This document shows positions 35,643 to 44,764 of a DNA stretch of 64,000 bases, piece after piece. Below the pieces are notes generated by a model. That model was not told the DNA's origin, did not search any database, and worked only from the letters and a program-made list of their open reading frames with translations. The stretch lies in the NCBI GenBank assembly GCA_947494545.1, contig CANLVH010000005.1, positions 157,019 through 221,018 of the forward strand, read 5' to 3'. The stretch is from an uncultured Mesonia sp. (GTDB lineage: Bacteria; Bacteroidota; Bacteroidia; Flavobacteriales; Flavobacteriaceae). How positions within the stretch are numbered: position 1 is the first letter of the stretch; each line of letters begins with the position of its first letter. Both the position numbers and the translations under genes were made by a program.

Positions 35643-35651
35643 TAACTTTGC
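35643..35651 (+). promoter_or_regulatory. metK -7 promoter box
   Basis: TAACTTTGC is an exact fit to TAnnTTTGC. It would start a leader of about 120 nt in front of metK that contains the putative SAM-sensing element. No clear TTG lies 19-21 bp upstream. The preceding bases 35490-35642 hold one TTACGGAA word (35571) and nothing else I can assign. Confidence 0.55.
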
Positions 35652-35660
35652 GTAAAAATT

Positions 35661-35715
35661 TATAGGGAAAAATTTGACTGATTGCAACCCTTTTAAAAAA
35701 TGCTAAAGCAGGTTT
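35661..35715 (+). promoter_or_regulatory. Probable SAM-II-type riboswitch in the metK leader
   Basis: The leader contains, in order, the short conserved words of SAM-II (metA-type) riboswitches: ATTTG (35671-35676 region), ATTGCAACC (35681-35689), a TTTTAAAAAA linker, and GCTAAAGCAGG (35702-35712). GGG at 35665-35667 can pair with CCC at 35688-35690 as the first stem. The gene controlled makes S-adenosylmethionine, exactly the expected target. This is recognition by core words and context from memory; I could not fold or score the pseudoknot. Confidence 0.6.
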
Positions 35716-35776
35716 TCTTCTTTAGTATTTTGGCGCAGCTTTCTCAACCACTTTTCCCGCTTTTAAATAAAAATAT

Positions 35777-37036
35777 ATGGCTTATTTATTTACTTCAGAA
35801 AGTGTCTCTGAAGGTCACCCGGACAAAATAGCAGACCAAATTAGCGATACCTTATTAGATAACTTTTTAGCTTTTGACGAAAAATCTAAAGTTGCTTGCG
35901 AAACCTTAGTAACTACAGGACAAGTAGTGTTGGCGGGAGAGGTAAAATCTGAAACTTATATAGACGTACAACAAATTGCGCGCGATGTTATTAACGATAT
36001 TGGTTACACCAAAGGAGAATATAAATTTAGTGGCGACTCTTGTGGCGTAATTTCGTTAATTCACGAGCAATCACCAGATATTAATCAGGGAGTAGACCGC
36101 GAGAAAAAAGAAGACCAAGGCGCCGGCGACCAAGGAATGATGTTTGGCTACGCCACGACAGAAACCGAAAATTATATGCCTTTGGCATTAGATATTTCGC
36201 ATAAATTGCTAATAGAATTGGCAAAAATTAGACGCGAAGGGAAAGAAATGACGTATTTACGTCCCGATGCTAAAGCGCAAGTTACTATAGAATATAGTGA
36301 TGACAATATACCGCAACGTATAGAAGCCATCGTACTTTCTACCCAACATGATGCTTTTAACGAAGACGAAAATGAAATGTTGAAGCAGATTAAAAAAGAT
36401 GTAAAAGAGATACTTATTCCGCGGGTTACAAAACAATTGCCGGAGTATGTGCAAGAATTATTTAACGAAGAGATAAAATACCACATAAACCCTACAGGAA
36501 AATTTGTAATTGGCGGGCCACACGGGGATGCCGGTCTTACCGGACGTAAAATTATTGTAGATACTTACGGCGGAAAAGGCGCACACGGCGGTGGTGCTTT
36601 TTCGGGTAAAGATCCTAGTAAAGTAGATCGTTCTGCCGCTTATGCCACGCGACACATTGCCAAAAACTTGGTAGCAGCTGGTGTTGCAAAAGAAGTTTTG
36701 GTACAAGTTTCTTATGCCATTGGTATTGCACAGCCAACTTCTATTTTGGTAGATACTTATAATAGCGCGCAAGTTGAGATGAGCGATGGCGAAATTGCTA
36801 AAAAAATAAAAGAAATTTTTGATATGCGCCCCGCAGCTATTGAAGAGCGCTTGCAGTTGCGCAATCCTATTTACAGAGAAACCGCAGCTTACGGCCATAT
36901 GGGGAAAGAGCCAAGAAAAGTTACCAAAATATTTGAAAGTCCGTATTCCGGTAAATTAAAACGTGAGGTAGAATTGTTTACGTGGGAAAAATTAGATTAT
37001 GTAGATAAAATAAAAGAAGCTTTTGAAATAGATTAA
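35777..37036 (+). CDS. metK: Methionine adenosyltransferase MetK
   Basis: Makes S-adenosylmethionine from methionine and ATP in the cytoplasm. The 419 residues show the family landmarks: [14 protein letters not shown] (about 10-23), [13 protein letters not shown] (about 115-127), [21 protein letters not shown] (about 245-265, the triphosphate-binding loop) and [19 protein letters not shown]. Length is slightly above the usual 380-400. It stands alone between a long structured leader and a strong terminator, so it is a single-gene unit. The leader suggests control by SAM level. Confidence 0.97.
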   Translation: MAYLFTSESVSEGHPDKIADQISDTLLDNFLAFDEKSKVACETLVTTGQVVLAGEVKSETYIDVQQIARDVINDIGYTKGEYKFSGDSCGVISLIHEQSPDINQGVDREKKEDQGAGDQGMMFGYATTETENYMPLALDISHKLLIELAKIRREGKEMTYLRPDAKAQVTIEYSDDNIPQRIEAIVLSTQHDAFNEDENEMLKQIKKDVKEILIPRVTKQLPEYVQELFNEEIKYHINPTGKFVIGGPHGDAGLTGRKIIVDTYGGKGAHGGGAFSGKDPSKVDRSAAYATRHIAKNLVAAGVAKEVLVQVSYAIGIAQPTSILVDTYNSAQVEMSDGEIAKKIKEIFDMRPAAIEERLQLRNPIYRETAAYGHMGKEPRKVTKIFESPYSGKLKREVELFTWEKLDYVDKIKEAFEID

Positions 37037-37067
37037 AAAAAAGCGGCTTTTCAGCCGCTATTTTTTT
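37035..37067 (+). terminator. Terminator after metK
   Basis: AGCGGC (37042-37047) and GCCGCT (37054-37059) form a GC-rich stem with a six-base loop, preceded by an A run and followed by seven T's, starting right at the metK stop codon. The A/T symmetry could make it work in both directions. Confidence 0.9.
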
Positions 37068-37130
37068 ACGTTAGAATTTCATTAAATAAATTTTAATGAC
37101 TTCTTTTGCAAAAAATTTAAAATTAGTAAA

Positions 37131-37775
37131 ATGAACGATTTACTAGGATTTGGTTTACTGGCATTCACCTCTTTTTTTACCCTTATAAACCCAATCGGGA
37201 CGATGCCTATTTTTATGACCATGACTTCAGATTTAGATAATGCCCATCGTAATGCAACGGCAAAAAAAGCTACTATTGCTGCTTTTGTAACAATTGTAGC
37301 ATTTGCATTTTCCGGTCAAGTGCTTTTTGAGTTTTTTGGCATTTCGGTTAACAGTTTTCGTTTGGTTGGTGGGGTAATTTTCTTTTTGATGGGAATGGAT
37401 ATGCTACAAGCGCGTTTATCTAGTATAAAAGTACGTTCTAAAGCAGAGAAAAAAACCTATGTAGAAGATATTTCTATTACGCCACTAGCCATCCCAATGA
37501 TATCTGGTCCCGGCTCTATTACCAATGCTATTATTATGATGGAAGATGCCGAAACCGTACAGGAGAAAGCCGTATTGATTGGCAGTATTTTCTTGGTCCT
37601 TTTTTTAACTTACCTCATCTTACTGAGCTCTTCAAAAATTTTAAAAGTGCTAGGAAACACCGGTAAAAACGTATTAATGCGCCTTATGGGACTTATAGTA
37701 ATGGTAATTGCAGTAGAATTTTTCTTTAGCGGCTTGAAACCTATTCTGGTAGATATTTTAAACAGCGCCAATTAA
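37131..37775 (+). CDS. MarC family integral membrane protein
   Basis: Six-helix inner-membrane protein of the MarC/UPF0056 family, of unknown transport function. The 214 residues show the family pattern: FTSFFTLINPIGTMPIF (about 12-28) in the first helix, FRLVGGVIFFLMGMDML (about 77-93) and, in the second repeat, ITPLAIPMISGPGSIT (about 115-130), then two further helices and a C-terminal VLMRLMGLIVMVIAVEF. The NPIG and P-x-x-x-GPG motifs are characteristic. The start is separated from the metK terminator by about 60 nt. Confidence 0.92.
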   Translation: MNDLLGFGLLAFTSFFTLINPIGTMPIFMTMTSDLDNAHRNATAKKATIAAFVTIVAFAFSGQVLFEFFGISVNSFRLVGGVIFFLMGMDMLQARLSSIKVRSKAEKKTYVEDISITPLAIPMISGPGSITNAIIMMEDAETVQEKAVLIGSIFLVLFLTYLILLSSSKILKVLGNTGKNVLMRLMGLIVMVIAVEFFFSGLKPILVDILNSAN

Positions 37776-37812
37776 TTCCGTAAAGGAAGATTAACTCTTA
37801 AGTTACGGAATT
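37774..37812. terminator. Inverted pair of TTCCGTAA words between convergent marC and tex
   Basis: AATTCCGTAA (37774-37783) and TTACGGAATT (37803-37812) form a 10-bp inverted repeat around a 19-base spacer, exactly at the marC stop codon and between convergent genes. It is followed by a short A/T-rich stretch. Its position suggests a bidirectional terminator. The arms are two opposed copies of the word that is over-represented through this window. Confidence 0.5.
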
Positions 37813-37843
37813 TAAAAAATCAGCTTAGAAAATTGTCTTGATT

Positions 37844-39976
37844 TTATTCATTCAATTTAACCAATTTTAGCTGTATACGCTTTCGCGGAATATCTACACT
37901 CAATACTTTTACGACAATTTGCTCGTGTAGATGCACAAATTGAGTTACATCGCTAACAAATTCATCGGCTAGGTTGGAGACGTGAATCAGACCGCTTTCT
38001 TTTATTCCTATAGAAACAAAGCAACCAAAATTGGTAATATTGTTTACAATACCCGGCAACAACATACCTTCTTGCAAGTCTTCTATGGTTTTAATGTTTT
38101 GGTTAAAGCTAAACGTCTTGGCTTTTTCCCTAATATCGCGTCCCGGTTTTTTAAGCTCGTTTATAATGTCTTTTAAGGTTGGTAAGCCCACTTGCTCGGT
38201 ACAAAATTTTTGCAAATCTATTTTCTCTAATAATTCTTCATTACCTACCAATTGCTCTACTTGCAAAGCTTCGGTTTTGGCAATTTGTTTTACCAAAGTG
38301 TATTGCTCCGGATGTACGGCAGAATCGTCTAACGGATTCTCACTTTGCTTAACGCGCAAAAAGCCGGCGGCTTGTTGGTAAGCTTTTGCGCCAAGTCTCG
38401 GCACATTTTTTAGTGCTGCACGCTTAGTAAAAGCGCCGTTCTCTTTGCGATATTCTACGATATTTTCTGCCAATTTTTCTCCAATTCCAGAAACATATTT
38501 CAATAAAGATTTGCTGGCAGTATTCAAATTAACGCCTACGGTATTTACGCAAGTTTCCACCACTCTATCTAAACTTTCTTGTAATTCGGTTTGGTTTACA
38601 TCGTGTTGGTATTGGCCAACCCCAATAGATTTTGGGTCTATTTTTACCAACTCTGCCAACGGGTCTTGTAAACGCCTGCCAATAGAAATTGCTCCGCGCA
38701 CGGTTACATCGTAATTAGGAAATTCTTCGCGCGCAATAGACGATGCAGAATAAATAGACGCGCCGGCTTCGCTAACTACAAAAACGGCTAATTCGTTTTT
38801 AAAATGAATGCGTTTTATTAAACTTTCTGTTTCGCGCGAAGCGGTGCCATCGCCAATTGCAATGGCATCTATTTTATAGGCTTCTGCCAAAGTACTTATT
38901 TTTTTAATACTCTCTTTTTGTTGCTTTTTTGGCGGGTGCGGAAAAATAGTTTCGTTATGCAGTAAATTACCTTCTTCATCTAAACAAACCACTTTGCAAC
39001 CGGTTCTAAAACCGGGATCTATTGCCAAAACACGTTTTTGTCCTAAGGGCGCGCCCCATAACAATTGTTTTAGGTTTTTTGTAAAAACTTGTATGGCAGC
39101 TTCGTCTGCTTTTTGTTTGGCCTCTTGCAAAATTTCGTTACTTAACGAAGGATATAATAAGCGTTTATAAGCATCTTTTATGGCTGCCGCTATGAAAGTT
39201 TTGGTGCTACTTTGCGGCTTGACAAGTTTTTCTTCAAATTTTTGAAAAATGCGTTTTTCGTCTGTTAGCAGTTTTACGCGTACAAAACCTTGGTTTTCTG
39301 CCCGACGAATAGCCAAAAATCGGTGAGACGGGATTTTCTTTAAGCTTTCTTCCCAGTCAAAGTAATCTTTAAATTTTTGTGCTTTCTCCTCTTCTTTTTT
39401 GCTCTTTATTACTTTGGTTTTTAACTGCCCGAAATTTTCTAATTGGTAGCGCAAATAATTCCGTAAATCTATGCGTTCTGCAATCCACTCTGCTATAATA
39501 TTGCCGGCGCCGTTCAGCGCATCTTCGGCTGTCTTTACTTCTTTAGACAAAAAATTTTCCGCGGCAGCTCTTAGATCTTGTGTGTTTTGTGCCATTATTA
39601 TTTTGGCCAGGGGTTCTAAACCTTGCTCTTTGGCGGTATCTGCTTTGGTTTTACGCTTTTTTTTGTACGGCAAATACAAATCTTCCAGTAAGGTTAAATT
39701 ATCTGCAGCTTTCACTTGTTTTTCCAGTTCTGCCGTAAGCACTTCTTGTTCTTTTAAGCTGCTAAGTATAGCTTCTCGGCGCTTTTCTAAGTTCTCAAAA
39801 TCTTCTTTTGCTTTACGGATTTGTTCCAACTGCACCTCATCTAAATTTTGTGTGCGTTCTTTTCTGTAGCGCGCAATAAAAGGTATAGTTGCATCTTCTG
39901 AAAAAAGTTGCAAAGTTGGTTTTATTAGGTGTAAACCTAAACCGGTATGTTGTTGAATGTAATTGTGTAGTTGCAT
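37844..39976 (-). CDS. tex: Tex-family RNA-binding transcription accessory protein (YhgF)
   Basis: Conserved nucleic-acid-binding protein implicated in transcription and RNA handling. The 710 residues match Tex throughout: an N-terminal helical region with TIPFIARYRKERTQNLDEVQL (about 30-50, which I cite only as a block), a YqgF/RNase H-like domain (VLAIDPGFRTGCKVV, about 315-329), helix-hairpin-helix motifs (LLKYVSGIGEKLAENIV and LKNVPRLGAKAYQQAAGFLR), and a C-terminal S1 domain (about 635-705, PGIVNNITNFGCFVSIGI...LIHVSN). Length is a little below the E. coli protein (773). A TTCCGTAA word lies within the gene at 39459. Confidence 0.95.
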   Translation of the reverse strand: MQLHNYIQQHTGLGLHLIKPTLQLFSEDATIPFIARYRKERTQNLDEVQLEQIRKAKEDFENLEKRREAILSSLKEQEVLTAELEKQVKAADNLTLLEDLYLPYKKKRKTKADTAKEQGLEPLAKIIMAQNTQDLRAAAENFLSKEVKTAEDALNGAGNIIAEWIAERIDLRNYLRYQLENFGQLKTKVIKSKKEEEKAQKFKDYFDWEESLKKIPSHRFLAIRRAENQGFVRVKLLTDEKRIFQKFEEKLVKPQSSTKTFIAAAIKDAYKRLLYPSLSNEILQEAKQKADEAAIQVFTKNLKQLLWGAPLGQKRVLAIDPGFRTGCKVVCLDEEGNLLHNETIFPHPPKKQQKESIKKISTLAEAYKIDAIAIGDGTASRETESLIKRIHFKNELAVFVVSEAGASIYSASSIAREEFPNYDVTVRGAISIGRRLQDPLAELVKIDPKSIGVGQYQHDVNQTELQESLDRVVETCVNTVGVNLNTASKSLLKYVSGIGEKLAENIVEYRKENGAFTKRAALKNVPRLGAKAYQQAAGFLRVKQSENPLDDSAVHPEQYTLVKQIAKTEALQVEQLVGNEELLEKIDLQKFCTEQVGLPTLKDIINELKKPGRDIREKAKTFSFNQNIKTIEDLQEGMLLPGIVNNITNFGCFVSIGIKESGLIHVSNLADEFVSDVTQFVHLHEQIVVKVLSVDIPRKRIQLKLVKLNE

Positions 39977-40105
39977 AAAAGCGAAAATAAGAAAATAATA
40001 AATGTGTACCTTTTAAAATTGATTAGAGAAACACTTCTTGTTTTTATTCGCAATTATTTAACAGCCATAGACAAATTAATTCGATAATTTTAACCGAAAC
40101 CTAAA

Positions 40106-41476
40106 ATGAATTCTATGTCGTTATTCGGAAAAATTAAAAACACAATGAGTCTCCTAAAAGGAGTCGATTTGGACCAACTGGCCAAAATAAATGAGAAAAT
40201 AGACCTTAAAAAAACTATGGATACCTTGGGCAAGTTAGATGACCGCCAAATAAAAGGTATGATGAAGCTTTTGCAACACCAAGGCAAAAAAGGTCAGCAT
40301 AAACTGCCTCCAATAGATGGCGATTTTTATAATTTAGACCTTAAACTCACAGATGCCCAGCGCGACATACAAATGAAGGTGCGTAACTTTATGGAAGATG
40401 AAGTACGACCATTGGTAAACGACCATTGGAACCGCGCCAAATTTCCGTTTGAGATTATTCCGAAATTTGCAAAATTAAACATAACCGGCATTCCGTACGA
40501 AGGTTACGGCTGCCCCAACCTTCCTTTTTTGATGGAAGGTATAATAGCACAAGAAATTGCCCGCGTAGATGTTTCTATCTCTACGTTTTTTGGCGTACAC
40601 AGTGGCTTGGCAATGGGTTCTATTTACCTTTGCGGAAGCGAGGAACAGAAGGAAGAATGGTTACCAAAAATGCAAAAATTAGAAAAAATTGGCGCCTTCG
40701 GTTTAACCGAACCTAATGTTGGTTCTGCTGTTTCGCAAGGCATGGAAACCACCTGTAAATTTGATGGCGAAAATTGGATTCTAAACGGGCAAAAAAAATG
40801 GATTGGAAACGCCACTTTTGCAGACGTAATTATAATCTGGGCCAAAGATGTAGATTCTAAGCAAGTAAAAGGTTTTTTAGTACGTAAAGAAAACCCCGGT
40901 TTTAAAGCCGAAAAAATGCAAGATAAAATGGCTTTACGGATTGTACAAAATGCCATAATAACCCTAACCGACTGTAAAGTACCGGAAAGTGACCGTTTGC
41001 AAAAAGCAAATTCTTTTAAAGATACTGCAAAGGTTTTAAAAATGACGCGCGCCGGTGTTGCTTGGCAAGCAGTTGGCTGTGCACGTGGCGCTTATGAAAA
41101 TGCATTAAAATACACTAAAAAACGCGAGCAATTTGGCAAGCCAATTGCTACTTACCAGTTAATACAAAATCATTTGGTAGAAATGGTTTCTAACCTAACC
41201 GCTATGCAAACTATGGTTTACCGCCTTTCTGAAATGCAAGACCAAGGCATTTTAACAGATGAGCACGCTTCTCTAGCCAAAGTATTTTGCAGTTTACGCA
41301 CCAGAGATATTGTAAGCCGCGCGCGAGAAGTTATGGGCGGCAACGGAATTTTATTAGAACATGACGTTGCCCGTTTTGTGGCAGATGCCGAAGCTATTTA
41401 CAGCTATGAAGGCACCAAAGAAATCAACTCGCTTATTGTTGGCCGCGCAATTACCGGTTATAGCGCGTTTGTTTAA
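40106..41476 (+). CDS. Acyl-CoA dehydrogenase with N-terminal helical extension
   Basis: FAD-dependent dehydrogenation of an acyl-CoA with electrons passed to ETF. The 456 residues have a predicted helical, Lys-rich extension (about 1-75) in front of the standard acyl-CoA dehydrogenase fold: FGLTEPNVGSAVS (about 194-206), WILNGQKKWIGNA, REQFGKPIATYQLIQNHL and the C-terminal block YSYEGTKEINSLIVGRAITG with the Glu of YEGT as the usual catalytic base. The overall sequence is closest in feel to glutaryl-CoA dehydrogenases, but the substrate is not certain. Its electron acceptor genes etfBA lie at 55-57 kb. The next gene is 21 nt downstream. Confidence 0.92.
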   Translation: MNSMSLFGKIKNTMSLLKGVDLDQLAKINEKIDLKKTMDTLGKLDDRQIKGMMKLLQHQGKKGQHKLPPIDGDFYNLDLKLTDAQRDIQMKVRNFMEDEVRPLVNDHWNRAKFPFEIIPKFAKLNITGIPYEGYGCPNLPFLMEGIIAQEIARVDVSISTFFGVHSGLAMGSIYLCGSEEQKEEWLPKMQKLEKIGAFGLTEPNVGSAVSQGMETTCKFDGENWILNGQKKWIGNATFADVIIIWAKDVDSKQVKGFLVRKENPGFKAEKMQDKMALRIVQNAIITLTDCKVPESDRLQKANSFKDTAKVLKMTRAGVAWQAVGCARGAYENALKYTKKREQFGKPIATYQLIQNHLVEMVSNLTAMQTMVYRLSEMQDQGILTDEHASLAKVFCSLRTRDIVSRAREVMGGNGILLEHDVARFVADAEAIYSYEGTKEINSLIVGRAITGYSAFV

Positions 41477-41497
41477 TTTTTAAAATTTGAATTATTT

Positions 41498-42433
41498 ATG
41501 ACAAAGAAAATTGTAATTATAGCTCCTAATCGTGATGTAGATAGTTGGGTAAAAGCTTTAAAACAACAAGACGACCAACTAGAAGTAGAAGTTTATCCGC
41601 AAGATACCCAGCGAGAGAAAACAGAATTTATTTTAACATGGAATCCGCCGCAAGATGTTTTTCAAAATTACCCTAATCTTAAAGTAATTGCATCTATGGG
41701 AGCCGGCGTAAAACATATTTTTAACAACAATACAGTTGCAGAAAAAATTGCGGTAACCAAAGTAGTAGACAAACAATTAGAAAAAGATTTGGGAGTTTTT
41801 GTATTAGCTGCTGCTTTAAACCATTTACGCGATATTCCGTTTTATTATGCTAAGCAACAAGAGTCGGAATGGCAACCAAAAAAATACGCCAGACCGGAAG
41901 AAACCTGTGTTGGCATTTTAGGTTTTGGCACCATTGGTCAAGCCGTGGGAGAAACCTTGCACAAAAACGATTTTAAGGTAATTGGGTATGCCAATTCTCC
42001 CAAAAATCATGAAAACATTAAAACCTTTTCAGGAAAAGATTCCTTTACGGAATTTTTACAACAATCTGACATTTTAGTTTGTTTGTTACCCTTAACCGAA
42101 GAAACGCAAGGTATTTTAGCTGCTTCTGTATTTAAGCAATTAAAAAAAGGAGCCTATTTGATAAATGTTGGTAGAGGAGCGCATTTAAACGAAAATGATT
42201 TGTTAGAAGCCATAAACAATGAACAACTTAGTGGAGCGGCTTTAGATGTTTTTCAAGAAGAACCATTACCGCAAGAGCATATTTTTTGGCCGCACCCAAA
42301 AATAGATATAACCCCACATGTTGCCAGTGTAACACATCCTAAACGCGTGAGCAAGCAAATTATCGAAAATTATAATAGAATGCAATCCGAAGAAAAAATA
42401 CTGCACCAAATAGACAAAGAAAAAGGATACTAA
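41498..42433 (+). CDS. D-2-hydroxyacid dehydrogenase (glyoxylate/hydroxypyruvate reductase A-like)
   Basis: NAD(P)-dependent reduction of a 2-oxoacid. The 311 residues show the D-isomer dehydrogenase layout: an outer catalytic domain, a Rossmann domain with VGILGFGTIGQAVG (about 136-149), LINVGRGAHLNENDLLEA (the conserved NxGRG block, about 223-240) and ITPHVASVTHP with the catalytic His, plus ALDVFQEEPLP. Length and the C-terminal VTHP place it nearest GhrA. It follows the acyl-CoA dehydrogenase by 21 nt and ends before a terminator, so the two probably form one transcript. Confidence 0.87.
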   Translation: MTKKIVIIAPNRDVDSWVKALKQQDDQLEVEVYPQDTQREKTEFILTWNPPQDVFQNYPNLKVIASMGAGVKHIFNNNTVAEKIAVTKVVDKQLEKDLGVFVLAAALNHLRDIPFYYAKQQESEWQPKKYARPEETCVGILGFGTIGQAVGETLHKNDFKVIGYANSPKNHENIKTFSGKDSFTEFLQQSDILVCLLPLTEETQGILAASVFKQLKKGAYLINVGRGAHLNENDLLEAINNEQLSGAALDVFQEEPLPQEHIFWPHPKIDITPHVASVTHPKRVSKQIIENYNRMQSEEKILHQIDKEKGY

Positions 42434-42537
42434 GCTGAGAATTACGCCTTAAAAATCAGAAACCAAGTTTTTTTTCTTCCGTAAAGCAAAGAAAAAACGA
42501 CTTGCTTTTATTGCTTATAATTTATAAACAAAAAGAG

Positions 42538-42587
42538 AAAAATCGTGTAAAGAATACGCACTCTCCATTCTTTAAACACGATTTTTT
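42538..42587 (+). terminator. Long terminator hairpin downstream of the hydroxyacid dehydrogenase
   Basis: AAAAATCGTGT (42538-42548) pairs with ACACGATTTTT (42576-42586), and AAAGAAT pairs with ATTCTTT inside it, leaving a two-base bulge and an 11-base loop; a T run follows. It lies in the 222-nt gap before the SLC13 gene. The gap also contains a TTCCGTAA word at 42477. Confidence 0.8.
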
Positions 42588-42655
42588 ATGATAAAGCTTA
42601 GATTGAACACCTGCGAATAAATAAAAATGTTATTTTTACTAGGTAGCCTTAAGCG

Positions 42656-44434
42656 GTGAAACCTATGTATTTAAGCATAACTTTTATAATCATAGCCATT
42701 GGTATATTCCTTTTTGTAAAGGATTATTTTAGTATAGATACTACTTCTATACTTATTATGTCTTTGTTTATAGTTTCGGGAGTTTTAAATCCCGCCGAAG
42801 GTTTTGCAGGATTTAACCATCCCGCAACCATAACTTTGGGCTGTATGTTTGTATTGAGTGCAGCGGTTTTTAGGTCTGGCATTGTAGACGGTCTTAGCAA
42901 TAAAATTGTACAAATAGCCAGAGTTAATTATTTATTGGCATTAATTGTTTTTTGCTTAACAGCAGCTGTGCTTTCTGCTTTTATAAACGATACGGCTGTT
43001 GTGGCTATGCTTATTCCTATGGCTTTAATGGTGTCTCGAGAAACCAACATTCCGCCTTCAAGGTTATTAATTCCTATTTCTTTTGCCGCTTTATTTGGCG
43101 GCACTTGCACGCTTATTGGCACTTCTACCAATATTTTGGTAAGCAGTTATGCCAAAGAATTAGGCAGTGCCGGTTTTAGTATGTTTGAGTTTTCTTTGGC
43201 CGCTTTAGGTATTACCGTAGTAGGGCTTGTTTATATTTTTATTGTTGCCCCCATATTGCTTCCTAAAAGACAGTCTTCTCAAGACACTTTACAAAACGAA
43301 GCAGAAGATTATATGGCAGAAATAGAAATTTTGCCGGACAATCCGGATATAGATAAACCTATTACGCAAACCAAGCTCATAAAAGATTTACAAGCGCAAT
43401 TGCTTATGATTAAGCGTAAACATTTGCGTTTTTATGAAATTAACGAAGAAACGGTTATTCGCGAGGGAGATTTGATTAAAGTTTTAATTCCGCCAAGAAA
43501 AATAAGCAAATTAAAAGATTCTAAACATTATAAATTTAGCGGCATTGGCGAAGTAAGCGAAGACGATAGCGAGAAAATGATTTATGAAGTTATGATACCG
43601 TATGGTTCTAGCCTTAGCGGTGCAACTTTAAAAAATTCTAATTTTAGAAATACGTATTACGCCTCTGTTTTGGCTATTAGGCAACGCAAAGAAACCATTA
43701 CCCAAAACGTGGCAAATGTACAGCTTAAAGAAGGCGATATGCTGCTGCTTTATGCATCTAAAAAAAATATTATGCATTTGGTTTCTAATAAGCTTATTGT
43801 AGCATTATCTGAATATGATGCCAGACAAGTAAATTTAAAAAAAGCAATACCGGCAATTTTAATCTTGATAGGCGTGATAACTTCTGCGGCTTTAGATTTA
43901 ACTTCTATTTTAATAAGTGCATTAGTAGGTAGTTTACTTATTGTAACCACTGCAATTTTGAAACCAAAAGAAGCTTACGAAGCAATAGAATGGAAAGTAA
44001 TTTTTATGGTTGCCGGCGTGCTCTCTATGGGAAAAGCTTTAGAGAAAACGGGAGGTTCTGAGTTGATTTCGCAGTTTTTATTCGATAACTTAGGCAATTT
44101 ACATCCGCAAATTATGCTAAGTATTATTTTCTTGTTTACTTTCTTGGCCACCAACGTTTTGTCTAGCAAAGCTACGGCAGTTTTAATGACGCCAATTGTA
44201 ATAGAATTTTCTAAAATATTAGAAATAAGCGAGAAACCTTTTTTAATCGCGGTAATGTTTGCGTGCTCTCTCACGTTTATGACGCCGGTAAGTTACCCAA
44301 CAAACACGATGGTTTATGCGCCGGGAAATTATAAGTTTAAAGACTATCTTAAAATAGGAACACCTTTAAATTTGGTAGTTTGGATAGCCGCGTCAATTAT
44401 AATACCATTGTTTTTTCCTTTTGAACTAAACTAA
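42656..44434 (+). CDS. SLC13-family permease with two TrkA-C domains
   Basis: Polytopic inner-membrane transporter. The 592 residues contain two blocks of membrane helices (about 5-200 and 395-590) of the SLC13/DASS (CitMHS-like) type, with FINDTAVVAMLIPMAL (about 103-118), GGTCTLIGTSTNILV (about 148-162) and, in the second half, LSSKATAVLMTPIVI and MTPVSYPTNTMVY, the paired helical-hairpin motifs. Between them lie two cytoplasmic RCK/TrkA-C domains (about 215-385: EETVIREGDLIKVLIP, VQLKEGDMLLLYA). Substrate (dicarboxylate, sulfate or other anion) cannot be read. The start is a GTG at 42656; an ATG nine bases later is also possible. The DUF202 gene follows after 2 nt. Confidence 0.88.
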   Translation: MKPMYLSITFIIIAIGIFLFVKDYFSIDTTSILIMSLFIVSGVLNPAEGFAGFNHPATITLGCMFVLSAAVFRSGIVDGLSNKIVQIARVNYLLALIVFCLTAAVLSAFINDTAVVAMLIPMALMVSRETNIPPSRLLIPISFAALFGGTCTLIGTSTNILVSSYAKELGSAGFSMFEFSLAALGITVVGLVYIFIVAPILLPKRQSSQDTLQNEAEDYMAEIEILPDNPDIDKPITQTKLIKDLQAQLLMIKRKHLRFYEINEETVIREGDLIKVLIPPRKISKLKDSKHYKFSGIGEVSEDDSEKMIYEVMIPYGSSLSGATLKNSNFRNTYYASVLAIRQRKETITQNVANVQLKEGDMLLLYASKKNIMHLVSNKLIVALSEYDARQVNLKKAIPAILILIGVITSAALDLTSILISALVGSLLIVTTAILKPKEAYEAIEWKVIFMVAGVLSMGKALEKTGGSELISQFLFDNLGNLHPQIMLSIIFLFTFLATNVLSSKATAVLMTPIVIEFSKILEISEKPFLIAVMFACSLTFMTPVSYPTNTMVYAPGNYKFKDYLKIGTPLNLVVWIAASIIIPLFFPFELN

Positions 44435-44436
44435 CT

Positions 44437-44763
44437 ATGAAAAAAAGATTTAAATTACACAATCCGTTTAAACCCAGAATAACCAACGAGAAGAACTTAC
44501 GGGAGCATTTGGCTTTAGAGCGTACCAAATTGGCAAACGAGCGCACGTTGCTTTCGTACATTAGGGCTTCTCTATATTTGTTGGTTGGTGGCGTAGCTTT
44601 GTTGCAAATAGAAGATTTTCCGCGGTTACATTGGGTTGGTTATGTATCTTTGTTTATTTGTGTTTTATTTATAATTATTGGTATTTCGCGCTATATTGCT
44701 TTAGAAAGAAAATTGAAAGATTTACTTTTGCCCGAAGAACCTAACAAACCAGAAGAAGAATAA
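44437..44763 (+). CDS. DUF202 (YidH-like) membrane protein
   Basis: A 108-residue protein with the DUF202 signature LREHLALERTKLANERTLLSYIR (residues about 21-43, given only as a block), followed by two membrane helices (about 46-62 and 71-91) and a charged C-terminus. Function is unknown; some DUF202 proteins associate with transport or polyphosphate (VTC-type) systems. It begins 2 nt after the SLC13 gene and is followed 1 nt later by the DUF6122 gene, so all three belong to one transcript. Confidence 0.88.
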   Translation: MKKRFKLHNPFKPRITNEKNLREHLALERTKLANERTLLSYIRASLYLLVGGVALLQIEDFPRLHWVGYVSLFICVLFIIIGISRYIALERKLKDLLLPEEPNKPEEE

Positions 44764-44764
44764 A

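Noticed and set aside
36458..36898. 146-codon open frame antisense to metK
   Set aside because: It mirrors a highly conserved metK sequence, has no family resemblance or promoter, and is explained as a codon-pattern shadow.
39471..39869. 132-codon open frame antisense to tex
   Set aside because: Ser/Phe/Cys-rich composition typical of the reverse of a Glu/Lys-rich coding region; tex is intact here.
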